The notes below the pieces were generated by a model. It ran no database searches, was not told the DNA's origin, and was given only the letters and a program-made list of their open reading frames with translations. A DNA stretch of 34,292 nucleotides from CAYWMP01 sp964459445. Lineage in GTDB: Bacteria; Desulfobacterota; DSM-4660; Desulfatiglandales; HGW-15. A program made the translations under genes and the position numbers. Of this stretch, positions 1 to 8,690 are shown one piece after another. The DNA lies in the NCBI GenBank assembly GCA_964459445.1, contig CAYWMP010000045.1, positions 1-34,292 of the forward strand. Direction: 5' to 3'. The number at the start of each line of letters is the position of its first letter. The stretch's first letter is position 1.

Positions 1-339
1 GCAGCATAAAACCAACTTCACAAAACTCCGGAAATTTATGCAACGCTAGGGTTAATTTTCAAACCGCCTATGCTTATCATATTCTTATTAATATTTCAAG
101 AATTTAGTTACATTTAAGGAAGTTTTTTTAATTTCAAGCGATGTCCTTGCATTTGCATGTGTATCCTTAGCACCTGGCTTACCTTGATCTACACACCTCA
201 ACCCGGAAAAGTCAACCCTAAATCCTTGAGGTTTGATCATGCAAATTATGCAAAAATTAAGCCAAAACCCCTATCGGCTCAATTTATTTCTTTAATTTGG
301 TTAACAGATCGAGGTTTACCTATGATTGTTAAAATTTGA
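1..339. other. Intergenic, A+T-rich, no gene seen
   Basis: This stretch lies downstream of tolB. The only open frame of note (157-339, plus, 60 codons) has no ribosome binding site, no recognisable protein character and no coding-like composition, so I do not call it. No strong hairpin followed by a T-run was found. In many Gram-negative bacteria a pal gene would follow tolB, but none is encoded here. Confidence 0.6.
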
Positions 340-1692
340 TTAATAGGGAGACCAGGAAGGGGCTCTTTCCTCGCCCTTTGAAGATGTAATCCGTCTTTGG
401 TTTTGGCCGTTTGCGTTCATGATATAGAGATGATGGCGGCCGCCGTTTCGGTTTGAGGTAAAGACGATGTACCTGCCGTCCGGAGACCAGGCTGGGTCCT
501 CGTTACTGCCCTGCTTTTCAGTCAGTTGTCTGATATTGCTGCCGTTGGGACTCATCGTAAAGATATCCCAGTGATAATCATCCAGGGATCGAGCGAATAC
601 AATACGATTCAACCGAGACCAGGACGGCGATGAATGGAAACCCTTTTCCTTGAAATAGGTGAGTCTCTCCTCTCTTCCATCTTTCAAGTCCTTCACGTGA
701 ATCTGTGTTCTCCCCGACCTTTCTGACACAAAAGCTACTTTATCGGCCTTCGGGGAAAAGGTGGGGGATATATCAACACTCCAATGGCTTACAAGTCGTT
801 TAATGACCTTTCCCTTGAGATCGATTTGGTAAAGATCCGGATTCTTCCCATGACTCAAAGTAAGGGCCAGGGATTTTCCGTCAGGCGCCCATGTTCCCCC
901 CACATTGAGGCCCTTCCTCCCCGAGACCCTGTGCACTTTCCTGGACTTCATGTTCATTCTGTAGAGCATCGGCCCCCCGTCCTTAAAGGACGTGAAAATC
1001 ATTTGATCGCCCTTGGGAGACCATCTCGGGAACATGGCAACGCTCTTATGGGAAGTTATCCTTTTGACATTTTGACCGTCAAAGTCGCAGGTATAGACCT
1101 CTTTGTGTCCCGTTGAGGAACCGACAAAGGCGAATTTCGAGAGGAACATGCCCTTGTAGCCCGTGAGCGCATAAATAATGTCGTTTGAGAGGCGATGCAT
1201 GAGTTTTCTGTAATCCTTTTTCTTCCCCAATAACCGCTTCCCCAGTATCTGCCGGCCGCGATAGACATCGTAAAGCCTTGCTTCGAGTTCGATACTACGG
1301 CCTATGAAATTATAACCGACCTTTAAAAGCAGTTCCGCACCGATCACCGACCAGTCTCTGAGTCTTACATCTCCCAGGCTGATTGAGGAATCCTCTTCTT
1401 CCAGAAAGACGCTTTTATCCATCGGTGTGAAATAGCCACTCAGATCTAAATCATTAGCCACAACCGCGGGCATCGCCTTGGCGAGCTCTGACTTCTTCTT
1501 GCTGTCCGAGAGGTTTTTGAAATCGGGAATGGCAATATTGATTTTTTGGATGGATGGGGCATTGATATCAATATAGATTCTCGCCTCCGCCGGACCAGGC
1601 CAAAGGAGAGTAAATACCAATAAAATGAGTAAATGCCTCAAGAGAATACTATTCCAAATCCCTGAGGTTGAAGTTGATTTCAATTTCGTCAT
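340..1692 (-). CDS. tolB: Tol-Pal system beta-propeller protein TolB
   Basis: TolB is the periplasmic partner of Pal in the Tol-Pal complex, which keeps the outer membrane attached during cell constriction. From the ATG at 1692 the protein is 450 aa, close to the usual ~430. It starts with a signal peptide: a hydrophobic core near residues 21-31 and a likely AEA cleavage site near residue 37. An N-terminal alpha/beta domain follows, then a beta-propeller with repeated W(S/A)P-type blades (PRWSPKGD, GTWAPDGK, PTFSPKAD, PAWSPDGR, PSWSPY). The frame opens upstream at 1767, but those 25 extra residues would precede the signal peptide, so the internal ATG is preferred. It overlaps the 3' end of the tolA-like gene by about 44 nt, which suggests coupled translation. 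It is the last gene of the tolQRAB run. Confidence 0.93.
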   Translation of the reverse strand: MTKLKSTSTSGIWNSILLRHLLILLVFTLLWPGPAEARIYIDINAPSIQKINIAIPDFKNLSDSKKKSELAKAMPAVVANDLDLSGYFTPMDKSVFLEEEDSSISLGDVRLRDWSVIGAELLLKVGYNFIGRSIELEARLYDVYRGRQILGKRLLGKKKDYRKLMHRLSNDIIYALTGYKGMFLSKFAFVGSSTGHKEVYTCDFDGQNVKRITSHKSVAMFPRWSPKGDQMIFTSFKDGGPMLYRMNMKSRKVHRVSGRKGLNVGGTWAPDGKSLALTLSHGKNPDLYQIDLKGKVIKRLVSHWSVDISPTFSPKADKVAFVSERSGRTQIHVKDLKDGREERLTYFKEKGFHSSPSWSRLNRIVFARSLDDYHWDIFTMSPNGSNIRQLTEKQGSNEDPAWSPDGRYIVFTSNRNGGRHHLYIMNANGQNQRRITSSKGEERAPSWSPY

Positions 1693-2467
1693 AGGTTTTT
1701 CTGTATCCTTCCGGAAATGGGGGTAAAGGGTCGGACTTTTCAATCGCCCTTGAGACCGATTCATCAAATAGGCCGCTTGCGGACTGCTTCTTGAATTTCG
1801 TCTTCAGGATGGCGCCGTCCCGATTGACCTTCAAGACAACAATCGCTTCCAAATTTTCATTGCCTTTGCTTGCCACGGGATAGGACCAATTGCCCTTGAT
1901 CCACATCTCAACCTCCAACTGGTAGATCTGCATGGGCATGCCGGTCAAGGGTAGCCCTTCCCTACCGCCGGCCCCAACCCCGCTGCCTATCCTGCTCTTA
2001 ATATCGGAGAGAGCTTTATCTAATTGGCTCTTACTCTTCTCTTCCGCTTTGACCCGTCTCTCTATCTTGGATATGGTGCGATCAATCCTCTGGGATGGGG
2101 TTATCTTTGGCTTCTTTGCCTTGGTTGGTTTCCTTTTGACGGTCCTTTTGGCAATAATGAGGGGTTTTTTCTTTTTTTTGGGAACCGTTATTCTCTTCGC
2201 CTTGGTGTCCCTCTTGATAATAGGTTTCGATTTCTGCGACTTTGGAGGAGGGGCCGGTTGGGTCTTCTTTTCGCCCCCTGCGGGCAATTCCACCAGATTT
2301 ACCTCGTAGACAATACCGCTTGCCGGCCTTCTTGTTGGAAAAGATTCGGGCACGAATAGGAATAGGGAGAAAACGGCCAGGTGAAAGAGTAAGGAAATCC
2401 CCACCATGGGACCCCATTTCGTCGCCTTGATTTCAGCCGGATTGTCTATGGCCCATGTTGCCGACAT
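1649..2467 (-). CDS. tolA: TolA/TonB-family energy transducer
   Basis: The protein (272 aa) links the inner-membrane proton channel to the periplasm and outer membrane. One membrane segment sits near residues 20-40, with a short cytoplasmic N-terminus. A long Lys/Pro-rich periplasmic stretch follows (about residues 65-155, many KK, KKK and PPP runs). The C-terminal 90 residues resemble the TonB/TolA C-terminal domain (ending with a YRKTYDEIEINFNL strand region). It lies 4 nt after tolR and overlaps tolB, so by context it is the TolA of this cluster, although by sequence alone it could be called TonB. The Lys-rich linker is shorter than the long helical domain of E. coli TolA. No clear ribosome binding site precedes the ATG, so coupling to tolR is likely. 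Confidence 0.82.
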   Translation of the reverse strand: MSATWAIDNPAEIKATKWGPMVGISLLFHLAVFSLFLFVPESFPTRRPASGIVYEVNLVELPAGGEKKTQPAPPPKSQKSKPIIKRDTKAKRITVPKKKKKPLIIAKRTVKRKPTKAKKPKITPSQRIDRTISKIERRVKAEEKSKSQLDKALSDIKSRIGSGVGAGGREGLPLTGMPMQIYQLEVEMWIKGNWSYPVASKGNENLEAIVVLKVNRDGAILKTKFKKQSASGLFDESVSRAIEKSDPLPPFPEGYRKTYDEIEINFNLRDLE

Positions 2468-2471
2468 TGGT

Positions 2472-2879
2472 TCAATCGAGAGGCTCTGTTATCATGCCCA
2501 GTTTATCGATTCCTGCCCTTTTTATGCCAGCCACGACCTTGATGACAAAGCCGTAAGGGACCTCTTTGTCCGCCCGCAGAAGGATTTCTTTGTCCTTTCG
2601 GTATTTGAGTATTCCCTTCACTTTCGTCTCAAGGTCTTCCAATTTCATCTTGTGCTTTTCCAGGAAAATCTCCCCATTTTTGTCCACCGTCAAAACCAGG
2701 GGATCTTCTCGCGTCTTGATGTTTTTGGTCGTGGTCTGCGGAAGATTGACCTCAACGCCTTGCATCATCATGGGCGCCGTGACCATGAAGATGATTAGAA
2801 GCACCAGCATCACGTCCACAAAGGGCGTGACATTGATGTCGGACATGAACCGTCTTTGATGATTCCCACCTATTTCCAT
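2472..2879 (-). CDS. tolR: TolR/ExbD-family proton-channel subunit
   Basis: A 135-aa biopolymer-transport protein. The short cytoplasmic N-terminus contains the typical SDINVTPFVD segment. One membrane helix (about residues 20-38) follows, with the conserved Asp22 that takes part in proton conduction in ExbD and TolR. The periplasmic domain starts with GVEVNLP, as in the family. It acts with TolQ as the stator that energises TolA. It lies 95 nt downstream of tolQ and 4 nt upstream of the tolA-like gene. ExbD and TolR cannot be told apart by sequence alone; the neighbouring tolB decides for TolR. Confidence 0.9.
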   Translation of the reverse strand: MEIGGNHQRRFMSDINVTPFVDVMLVLLIIFMVTAPMMMQGVEVNLPQTTTKNIKTREDPLVLTVDKNGEIFLEKHKMKLEDLETKVKGILKYRKDKEILLRADKEVPYGFVIKVVAGIKRAGIDKLGMITEPLD

Positions 2880-2974
2880 TGTATCATTACCAAAGGTTTA
2901 GAGAGCTTGCTTCTTTCTGTTATCGGGACTCGCAATGATGAATTGGATCATACGTCCGCTAACACGATTAAACA

Positions 2975-3739
2975 CTAACTTGTTTTTTGGCCCATCCTCA
3001 TGACTTGCCGCTCGACGAGACTTAAAAAATCCGACGAAAAAGAATCCATCTCTGATCTGAGTTCACCAATCTTATGGTTGAAATAGTTAAAGGCTACCAC
3101 AGCGGGGATTGCCGCTGCCAAACCCGCAGCGGTCGCGATGAGTGCCTCCGAAATCCCCGGCGCAACAACGGCCAAACTGGCCGATCCTTTTAGACCTATT
3201 CCCCTGAAAGATTCCATGATTCCCCAGACTGTACCGAAAAGGCCGATAAAAGGCGCCGTATTGCCCGTGGTTGCCAGAAAAGACAATGCCTGCTCCATCC
3301 TATTGTTCTGTGCGATAGCGGTCTTCTTTAAGGATCTTTTCACCGTATCCAAATTCGGGGCACCCGGATTCTCACCCTTTGAAGCCGAACCGCGATATAT
3401 TTTGGTGACCCTCCTAAATTCAGCGTATCCGGAACTAAAAAGAAGGGCGACCGGGCTGAACTCCAGGTCCTCGCTTTCGGAATAGATCTTCTGCATGGCC
3501 GTATTCTCCCAAAATAAGTCGAGGAAGAAGGCGGTTTCCTCCCTGGCCTTTCGCAAGAGTCTCCATTTCATGAAAATGATCGTCCATGAAATAATCGAAA
3601 ACAAAAAGAGAACGAGCATAACGAATTTAACCATCAATCCAGCGTGAAGAACCATCTGGACAATATCACCCCCAAAGCCTGTTGTCACAGAGACCGCACC
3701 TTGGAGCGTTATTATGTTAGAGAGCGTAATGAGGTTCAT
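2975..3739 (-). CDS. tolQ: TolQ/ExbB-family proton-channel subunit
   Basis: A MotA/TolQ/ExbB-family inner-membrane protein with three predicted membrane segments. The first lies near residues 24-57. The second and third lie in the conserved C-terminal block (TTGNTAPFIGLFGTVWGIM, then the GISEALIATAAGLAAAIPAV region), which form the channel with TolR. I take the ATG at 3739, giving 254 aa, because AAAGGATAAAGGG immediately precedes it and because the frame upstream (open to 3817) adds a charged tail not usual in the family. It is the first gene of the tol run. The roughly 395 bp upstream hold no gene and contain a repeat-like element. Confidence 0.9.
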   Translation of the reverse strand: MNLITLSNIITLQGAVSVTTGFGGDIVQMVLHAGLMVKFVMLVLFLFSIISWTIIFMKWRLLRKAREETAFFLDLFWENTAMQKIYSESEDLEFSPVALLFSSGYAEFRRVTKIYRGSASKGENPGAPNLDTVKRSLKKTAIAQNNRMEQALSFLATTGNTAPFIGLFGTVWGIMESFRGIGLKGSASLAVVAPGISEALIATAAGLAAAIPAVVAFNYFNHKIGELRSEMDSFSSDFLSLVERQVMRMGQKTS

Positions 3740-4134
3740 CCCTTTATCCTTTCCCTGTCTGCGTTTTGGGAGCCCTATTTGTTGAATATATCTATCTCTA
3801 CTGCGCCCGGCTTTCAAGAACTATTTAGTTTCCAGCCAGAAATGGCCCTTTTCTGGAAACTCGGCGTCAATCTGCGGGATTGGTTGTGCGACGTACTACA
3901 TATACGTCTCCGCCCAACCCCTTGATTTCCTTGACCTTGCAAAAAATTGCTCATTTCTGAATTGGAAACTCGCTAGTTTCCGGTTTTCATTTGTGGTTGG
4001 ACACTATTTAATACGTGAATTTGGCACAGTCCGCGATTAACCAGACCGTCTTGACCCATTTTCTTCAGCTTTCATCTGAATATGAGATGTTTGGATGATA
4101 CTATGATGAATGGGGAACGGAAATCAGGACGAAT
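3740..4134. other. Intergenic region upstream of tolQ
   Basis: No gene is supported here. Its notable content is a 144-bp element with terminal inverted repeats (listed separately) plus an extra inverted pair, GGAAACT-CGCT-AGTTTCC, at 3964-3981. The tolQ promoter presumably lies here on the minus strand, but I could not pick a convincing pair of promoter boxes. Confidence 0.5.
3827..3970. repeat. Short element with terminal inverted repeats (MITE-like)
   Basis: The left end AGTTTCCAGCCAGAAATG (3827-3844) and the right end CATTTCTGAATTGGAAACT (3952-3970) are inverted copies of each other with a few mismatches and a 1-nt length difference. A further CTGGAAACT (3853-3861) near the left end makes a second 9-bp inverted pair with AGTTTCCAG. 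There is no reading frame inside. It could be a non-autonomous mobile element, a REP-like sequence or an operator cluster for tolQ. Only one copy is seen in this window. Confidence 0.45.
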
Positions 4135-4647
4135 TCAGGATGCTGACGCTTCGACATGATTTAGATTAAATCGCTTTACCAAGTAGCTTGCCAGCTTGTA
4201 CGCATCGTTCGTGCCAAAGCGGGGCACATCGATATCCAAATCAGTGTCGCTTACTAATGCAATGAGGTGTTCGTCATCTTTGCAGAAAGGTTCGTTTTTC
4301 AGGTCTGATCTGAGGATTTCAATTTTGGGTTTGTCGCCTCGTTTATAGCCTTCGGCCAGTATGAGGTCCACGCCCGGTAGATGGTTGGATAGTTCTTCCG
4401 GTGTCTGATCTCGGTCGGTATCCATGACGAGGCCTATTCTATGGGGCGATGATATAATGCTTGCCACGGATCCTGCTTGCTTGTGCCGCCAACTATCCTT
4501 GCCGGGAAGATCGATGTCAAAATCACCGATATGATGCTTGATAGTGCCGATTCGTAAACCCCTGCTTTTGAGCTCCCCTATGAGTTTCTCAATAATAGTG
4601 GTTTTACCAGATCCTGATCTACCCACAATGCAAATAATGGGTGCCAT
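4135..4647 (-). CDS. mobB: Molybdopterin-guanine dinucleotide biosynthesis protein MobB
   Basis: A GTP-binding adaptor (170 aa) that assists MobA in attaching GMP to molybdopterin. The P-loop GRSGSGKTT is at residues 9-17. The family features TIKHH and DSWRHKQAG follow, then the LILAEGYK segment typical of MobB. The ATG at 4647 is used; the gene lies about 70 nt after the ModE-like regulator gene and could be co-transcribed with it. With the two MoeA-type genes upstream this marks the block as molybdenum or tungsten cofactor assembly. No mobA is present in the window. Confidence 0.93.
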   Translation of the reverse strand: MAPIICIVGRSGSGKTTIIEKLIGELKSRGLRIGTIKHHIGDFDIDLPGKDSWRHKQAGSVASIISSPHRIGLVMDTDRDQTPEELSNHLPGVDLILAEGYKRGDKPKIEILRSDLKNEPFCKDDEHLIALVSDTDLDIDVPRFGTNDAYKLASYLVKRFNLNHVEASAS

Positions 4648-4720
4648 TCTTATCCCTCTAAAATATTACCGGAAAAATTACGACTCATTAATTCTTCTGC
4701 CTACCGAATGCGGCCCTATT

Positions 4721-5053
4721 TCAATCTCCGAAAATGGACTTGAATATCTTGTCGTCCGCCTTTAGACACCTTTTCTTTAGCCTGGCATATTTCTCCAGAA
4801 GTTCCTTTCCTTCCTTGGTCAACCGGGACCCTCTTTTCCTGTTCGTCTCAACGAGGCTGACCTTCATGGATTTTTCGGTGGCCTTGATCTTGCTCCATAC
4901 GCCCTTATAGGACATTTTCATGATCTTTGCAGTTTGGTTAATGGACCCTGTCTTTTCAATGTTCTCGAAGATCTCTTGCCTTCCCTCTCCTATGATGATC
5001 TTATCTTTTTCATCCACAATCCATTGTCTTGATTGGAGTTTCAAGGACACCAT
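4721..5053 (-). CDS. ModE-like winged-helix regulator (DNA-binding domain only)
   Basis: A 110-aa protein resembling the N-terminal DNA-binding domain of ModE (LysR-like winged helix): IFENIEKTGSINQTAKIMKMSYKGVW is the helix-turn-helix region, followed by ETNRKRGSRLTKEGKELLEKY. The molybdate-binding TOBE domains of full ModE are absent, so it may not sense molybdate itself. The start at 5053 has a strong AAGGAGGG site; the open frame reaches 5098, but those 15 codons have no such site. It sits between a repeat element and mobB. Role in Mo/W gene control is inferred from family and neighbours. Confidence 0.82.
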   Translation of the reverse strand: MVSLKLQSRQWIVDEKDKIIIGEGRQEIFENIEKTGSINQTAKIMKMSYKGVWSKIKATEKSMKVSLVETNRKRGSRLTKEGKELLEKYARLKKRCLKADDKIFKSIFGD

Positions 5054-5143
5054 GTCACCCTCCTTATCAATCATTACTAGCCAATTGTCACTGATCATAT
5101 ATCATTTGGTAACACTTTACGCTTTGAAAACGCATTTGATTGA

Positions 5144-5361
5144 GCAGGGGCTCGGGGATCTCTTGTAAGGGACAAACTCGTTTCAACAAGCCAACCTTTA
5201 ACAAACTGCCTTCCATTGGCGGGCGGCAAACTATTCCCATAATATGCCGGAAGGCGATCTCTGAGTCCTTTCAAGCGGTCAATTCGCCCGCTGGTTAGCA
5301 ACTCGCCATGCACATCTAAGAAGCCTTTTCGTCCCTGTAAAGATATTGCTGAGGCCCTGCT
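5144..5361 (+). repeat. Palindrome-ended intergenic repeat, copy 1
   Basis: This 218-bp sequence is roughly 80% identical (by eye) and in the same orientation to 8691-8905. The left arm GGGGCTCGGGGATCTCTTGT and the complement of the right arm (from GTCCCTGTAAAGATATTGCT to GAGGCCCTGCT) form imperfect terminal inverted repeats of about 32 bp. The outermost pair here is AGCAGGG/CCCTGCT. There is no coding frame. It sits between the moeA-fusion gene and the ModE-like gene. Confidence 0.8.
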
Positions 5362-5459
5362 TACCTGAAAAAGGCTAAATTGCTATGCCAATTGTAATTT
5401 GAAGGCTCGAACTGCTCGATGAGCTTGCCCTTTTGAATTCACAAAGGACCATTGAAAAT

Positions 5460-7394
5460 TTATCCAACTTCCTTCCAAAACTCGCCGCTTTTTGACGGGT
5501 CATACCCGCCAAGCTCTATGACCCTCTCCCGAAAGTTTCGAGAGCCAACGGTTTCGAGGATCATCTGGACTTCGGGTTTCTCAAGTACGGTAGAGGGAAT
5601 GATCAGATCATACTGCTCCCTTTCGATCGGGATAAAAGCAAGATCCAACGCTTTGGCTGCCGCATATATCCCCAGACCGCAATCAGCCACGCCGCTGAGC
5701 ACATCCACGGACACGGCCATGTGTGTGAATTCCTCCCGATCATACCCGGTTATGGATTTCGGCTGAATCCCGAGTTGTTCAAGTTTATAGTCAAGGAGAA
5801 CTCGCGTACCGGATCCGGTCTGGCGATTGATAAAGCTTACATTGCCCTCGGCCAGGTCCTCCAGCCCCTGAATACCCTTGGGATTACCCCTTGAGATGAT
5901 GAGGCCTTGATCCCTCAAAACGAGATGATAGACACGGACAGTAACACCTTTAAGATACCGTTCGATATAGGATACGTTGTATTCTCCTGTTTCAGTATCC
6001 AGGAGATGAGAACCGGCCATATGACAGGTGCCCTTTCGTAGGGCCATGAGGCCGCCCAGACTACCCACATTGCCCGAAGAAATTCGAATATCCTGTCCTT
6101 TTCGCCTTACTTCATCCGCGAGGATATCAAGGGTGATGTCATGACTCCCGATTATGACGACCGTATTCTTTATCGCCTCTTCATCCACCAAGAGCTCGGC
6201 ATGGACTTGCTCATTTTGGGTTACCCCCTCCGACAGGGCAGGAACGCGAAGGATGCCTTCGGCTCTTGTAAGGGTGGTAATAGACCCCGCGGCCCTTGGA
6301 AGGGGCGTAGCTATGGTTTTCTCCCCCACGTTGCCGATATTTACGCGTACGAACTCTTCAATCCCCAGTTTCGAAGGAATGTCTCTTGAGGGATGGACTG
6401 GAATCGAGGGCATGCTGGGTGGCTTTATTCCCTGGAGCTGATGCAGAAGGGGTTCCACGAATTGCTTAAAAGATAGCGTGGCCGAGACCGTGTAACCCGG
6501 GTTGCCGATCACCGGTTTATCGTTGATGACGCCGAGTATGGTGGGTTTGCCGGGCATCATGGCCACACCATGAACCAATACCTCTCCTAATTTTCCAATG
6601 GTGCTTGCGGTGTAATCCTTGCTCCCGGCCGATGATCCGGCATTAATGAGCACCAGATGTGCATCGGAATCCAAGGCCCGGACCAAGGCTGCTCCTATAT
6701 CTTCCTCGCTGTCGGGAATGATTGGGTATGTGATGGGTATGCCCTGGCATTCCATGACCAGACCCGCAAGGATAACCGAGTTATATTCAATGATCTGATT
6801 GGCCTTCAAGTCTCCCGGCTCTTTGAGATCTTCATGATGAATGAGCTCGGAGCCGGTGGGTATGATGATGACCCTCGGTTTCTCCCAGACCTTGAGTGTG
6901 AATACGCCGGCCGATAGGAGTGCCCCCATATCAAAGGGACGAATTCTATGGTTTTGGGGCAAAAGCAGTTCGGTCCTTACAATATCCTCCCCCACTTTCC
7001 TGACGTTCTCCCAGGGGTAAGAGGATGATCGAATCTCCACCTTTTCACTATCCAACTGATGGATTTTCTCTACCATGACCACGGAATTATATCCCTCCGG
7101 CATAGCCTGCCCGGTATTGATCCAAAGGGCATCCTTTCCGATCTCAAGCGTTTTGGGATTCTTGTCTGTAGTGCCGTAGGTTTCTTCTGCCCTAACTGCA
7201 ATGCCATCCATGGCTGCCGAATGATAGGTGGGCGCCGATATCTTTGCAAAGACCGGCCCCGCAGTGACGCGTCCTAAGGAATCCTTTGCGGATATCTCCT
7301 CGGGAGTGGTTCGGAGTTCCGGGCCGAACCTGGTGAAGAATATATCCCTGGCCTCCTCCAGGGTCTTCATTTTTAAATAAACATGCCGCTTCAA
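5460..7394 (-). CDS. MoeA-like molybdopterin protein fused to a periplasmic-binding-like domain
   Basis: A 644-aa two-domain protein. Residues 1 to about 400 are MoeA-like (SAAMDGIAVRA, GVAMMPGKPT and GNPGYTVSA motifs), the fold that inserts molybdate or tungstate into adenylated molybdopterin. Residues of about 410-640 resemble the substrate-binding-protein-like domain found fused to MoeA or ModE-type helices (SSGNVGSLGGLMAL, NRQTGSGTRVLLDY, DCGLGIYAAA); it may bind the oxyanion. There is no signal peptide, so the domain should be cytosolic. The longest frame starts with TTG at 7394, overlapping the stop of the preceding moeA by 4 nt, with GGGAG upstream; ATG at 7370 is an alternative without a clear site. 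Exact oxyanion preference (Mo or W) cannot be told. Confidence 0.88.
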   Translation of the reverse strand: MKRHVYLKMKTLEEARDIFFTRFGPELRTTPEEISAKDSLGRVTAGPVFAKISAPTYHSAAMDGIAVRAEETYGTTDKNPKTLEIGKDALWINTGQAMPEGYNSVVMVEKIHQLDSEKVEIRSSSYPWENVRKVGEDIVRTELLLPQNHRIRPFDMGALLSAGVFTLKVWEKPRVIIIPTGSELIHHEDLKEPGDLKANQIIEYNSVILAGLVMECQGIPITYPIIPDSEEDIGAALVRALDSDAHLVLINAGSSAGSKDYTASTIGKLGEVLVHGVAMMPGKPTILGVINDKPVIGNPGYTVSATLSFKQFVEPLLHQLQGIKPPSMPSIPVHPSRDIPSKLGIEEFVRVNIGNVGEKTIATPLPRAAGSITTLTRAEGILRVPALSEGVTQNEQVHAELLVDEEAIKNTVVIIGSHDITLDILADEVRRKGQDIRISSGNVGSLGGLMALRKGTCHMAGSHLLDTETGEYNVSYIERYLKGVTVRVYHLVLRDQGLIISRGNPKGIQGLEDLAEGNVSFINRQTGSGTRVLLDYKLEQLGIQPKSITGYDREEFTHMAVSVDVLSGVADCGLGIYAAAKALDLAFIPIEREQYDLIIPSTVLEKPEVQMILETVGSRNFRERVIELGGYDPSKSGEFWKEVG

Positions 7395-8641
7395 TGAAAG
7401 ACTCCCTTTGGCGTGTCAAAAACCATAACGTCAACCGCCTGATTCTGATACAAGCCCTCTGTATTGCGATCGATTCTGAGCAGACCATCAGCCTCAACGA
7501 GCGTACAAATGAGACCTGATTTGCCGAAGAGGGGTTGTGCCAGCAACTCGTTGCCCTTCTCATTCAATTTTACTCGAATATAGTCCTCTCTTCCGCCGGC
7601 AGATTCGATGTTCCGGGTTAGCGTGGCCTTTACCTCACGGTATAACTTCATGGGAAAATCCGAGTACCCTGATATCCTGCCCAGAAAAGGCCCTAAGAAG
7701 ACCTCGGCAACGACCAGTGCCGAGGCCGTGTGCCCCGGAAGACCGAAGACGGTATGGCTTCCGATCCTGGCGATGATCGTGGGTTTTCCCGGGCTCATGG
7801 ATATGCCGTGAACAAGGACCTCGACATCATCAAAGGATTCAAAGACCTTGAGGGTGAGGTCGCGGGTTCCCACCGAACTACCGCCTGAAATCCAGACCGT
7901 GTCTGCTTCCCGGAGGCCTTGCTCTATCATCCGCCTTAATGCATTAAAATCATCCCCGCACAAACCCATGATGACGGGCTCTGCATTTGCTTTCTGACAA
8001 AAGGCGCCAAGCGTATAAGTATTAATGTCACGCACCTGCCCCGGATTGGGTCTGCGCTCAACGGGAATCACCTCGTCGCCCGTTGAAATGATGGCAACCC
8101 TGGGTTTCTTGTAGACCGGGACATTTGAAAAGCCCAATCCTGCCATCACGCCCAGGTCCTGAGGTCTCAAGACAGCGCCCCTTTTTAAGATCTCGGCCTC
8201 CTCTTTGAAATCATCATCAGGTAAAATAACATTCTCCCAGGGCGAAATGGCCCTGGTGATTTCAAGGGTGTTCTCATCCAGGATATGGCTGTATTCTACC
8301 ATCACGACGCCATCAGAACCCCCAGGCAGCATGCCGCCGGTGGATATTTTCACTGCTTTCCCTTGCTTTACGACCGCCTCCGGGATCTCTCCCATGATGA
8401 CCTCTCCCGTACTCTCGATCAGGGCAGGGAGACTCTCTGTGGCGCCAAAGGTGTCTTTGGCCCTTACGGCATAGCCGTCAACCGTTGATCTGTGAAAACC
8501 CGGCATATCCTCCGGGGCGATGATATCCTCGCTGAGAATGCGGCCGGTGGACTCCTGAAGGGACAGGATTTCTTTTCCCACGGGGTCAAACTCTTTGATT
8601 ATTTCAAAGACCTCTTCCGATGTCTTAACTTGAAAAAACAA
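7391..8641 (-). CDS. moeA: Molybdopterin molybdenumtransferase MoeA
   Basis: A 416-aa MoeA-family protein that inserts Mo (or W) into adenylylated molybdopterin. Family motifs are PGFHRSTVDGYAVRA near residue 50, the SGGSSVGTRD segment, GISMSPGKPTI and GLPGHTASA. Length matches the family (about 400). The frame starts at a TTG at 8641, with AGGAAAGGCGAG about 9-11 nt upstream; there is no better ATG near the conserved N-terminus. It overlaps the downstream MoeA-fusion gene by 4 nt. Two tandem MoeA-type genes may serve different metals or cofactor forms, which is inference. Repeat copy 2 lies just upstream. Confidence 0.92.
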   Translation of the reverse strand: MFFQVKTSEEVFEIIKEFDPVGKEILSLQESTGRILSEDIIAPEDMPGFHRSTVDGYAVRAKDTFGATESLPALIESTGEVIMGEIPEAVVKQGKAVKISTGGMLPGGSDGVVMVEYSHILDENTLEITRAISPWENVILPDDDFKEEAEILKRGAVLRPQDLGVMAGLGFSNVPVYKKPRVAIISTGDEVIPVERRPNPGQVRDINTYTLGAFCQKANAEPVIMGLCGDDFNALRRMIEQGLREADTVWISGGSSVGTRDLTLKVFESFDDVEVLVHGISMSPGKPTIIARIGSHTVFGLPGHTASALVVAEVFLGPFLGRISGYSDFPMKLYREVKATLTRNIESAGGREDYIRVKLNEKGNELLAQPLFGKSGLICTLVEADGLLRIDRNTEGLYQNQAVDVMVFDTPKGVFH

Positions 8642-8690
8642 TGCTTGTTACTCGCCTTTCCTAGGGCAATTTTCAGAGACCTTGGCAAAA

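Noticed and set aside
157..339. 60-codon plus-strand frame before tolB's end
   Set aside because: No ribosome binding site, no family features, A/T-rich intergenic composition.
4021..4038. TTGGCACAGTCCGCG as a sigma-54 promoter
   Set aside because: The GG and GC pairs are 10 nt apart instead of 12, and nothing suitable lies downstream on that strand.
5095..5313. Minus-strand frame across repeat copy 1
   Set aside because: Copy 2 of the same repeat does not preserve the frame, so it is not selected for coding.
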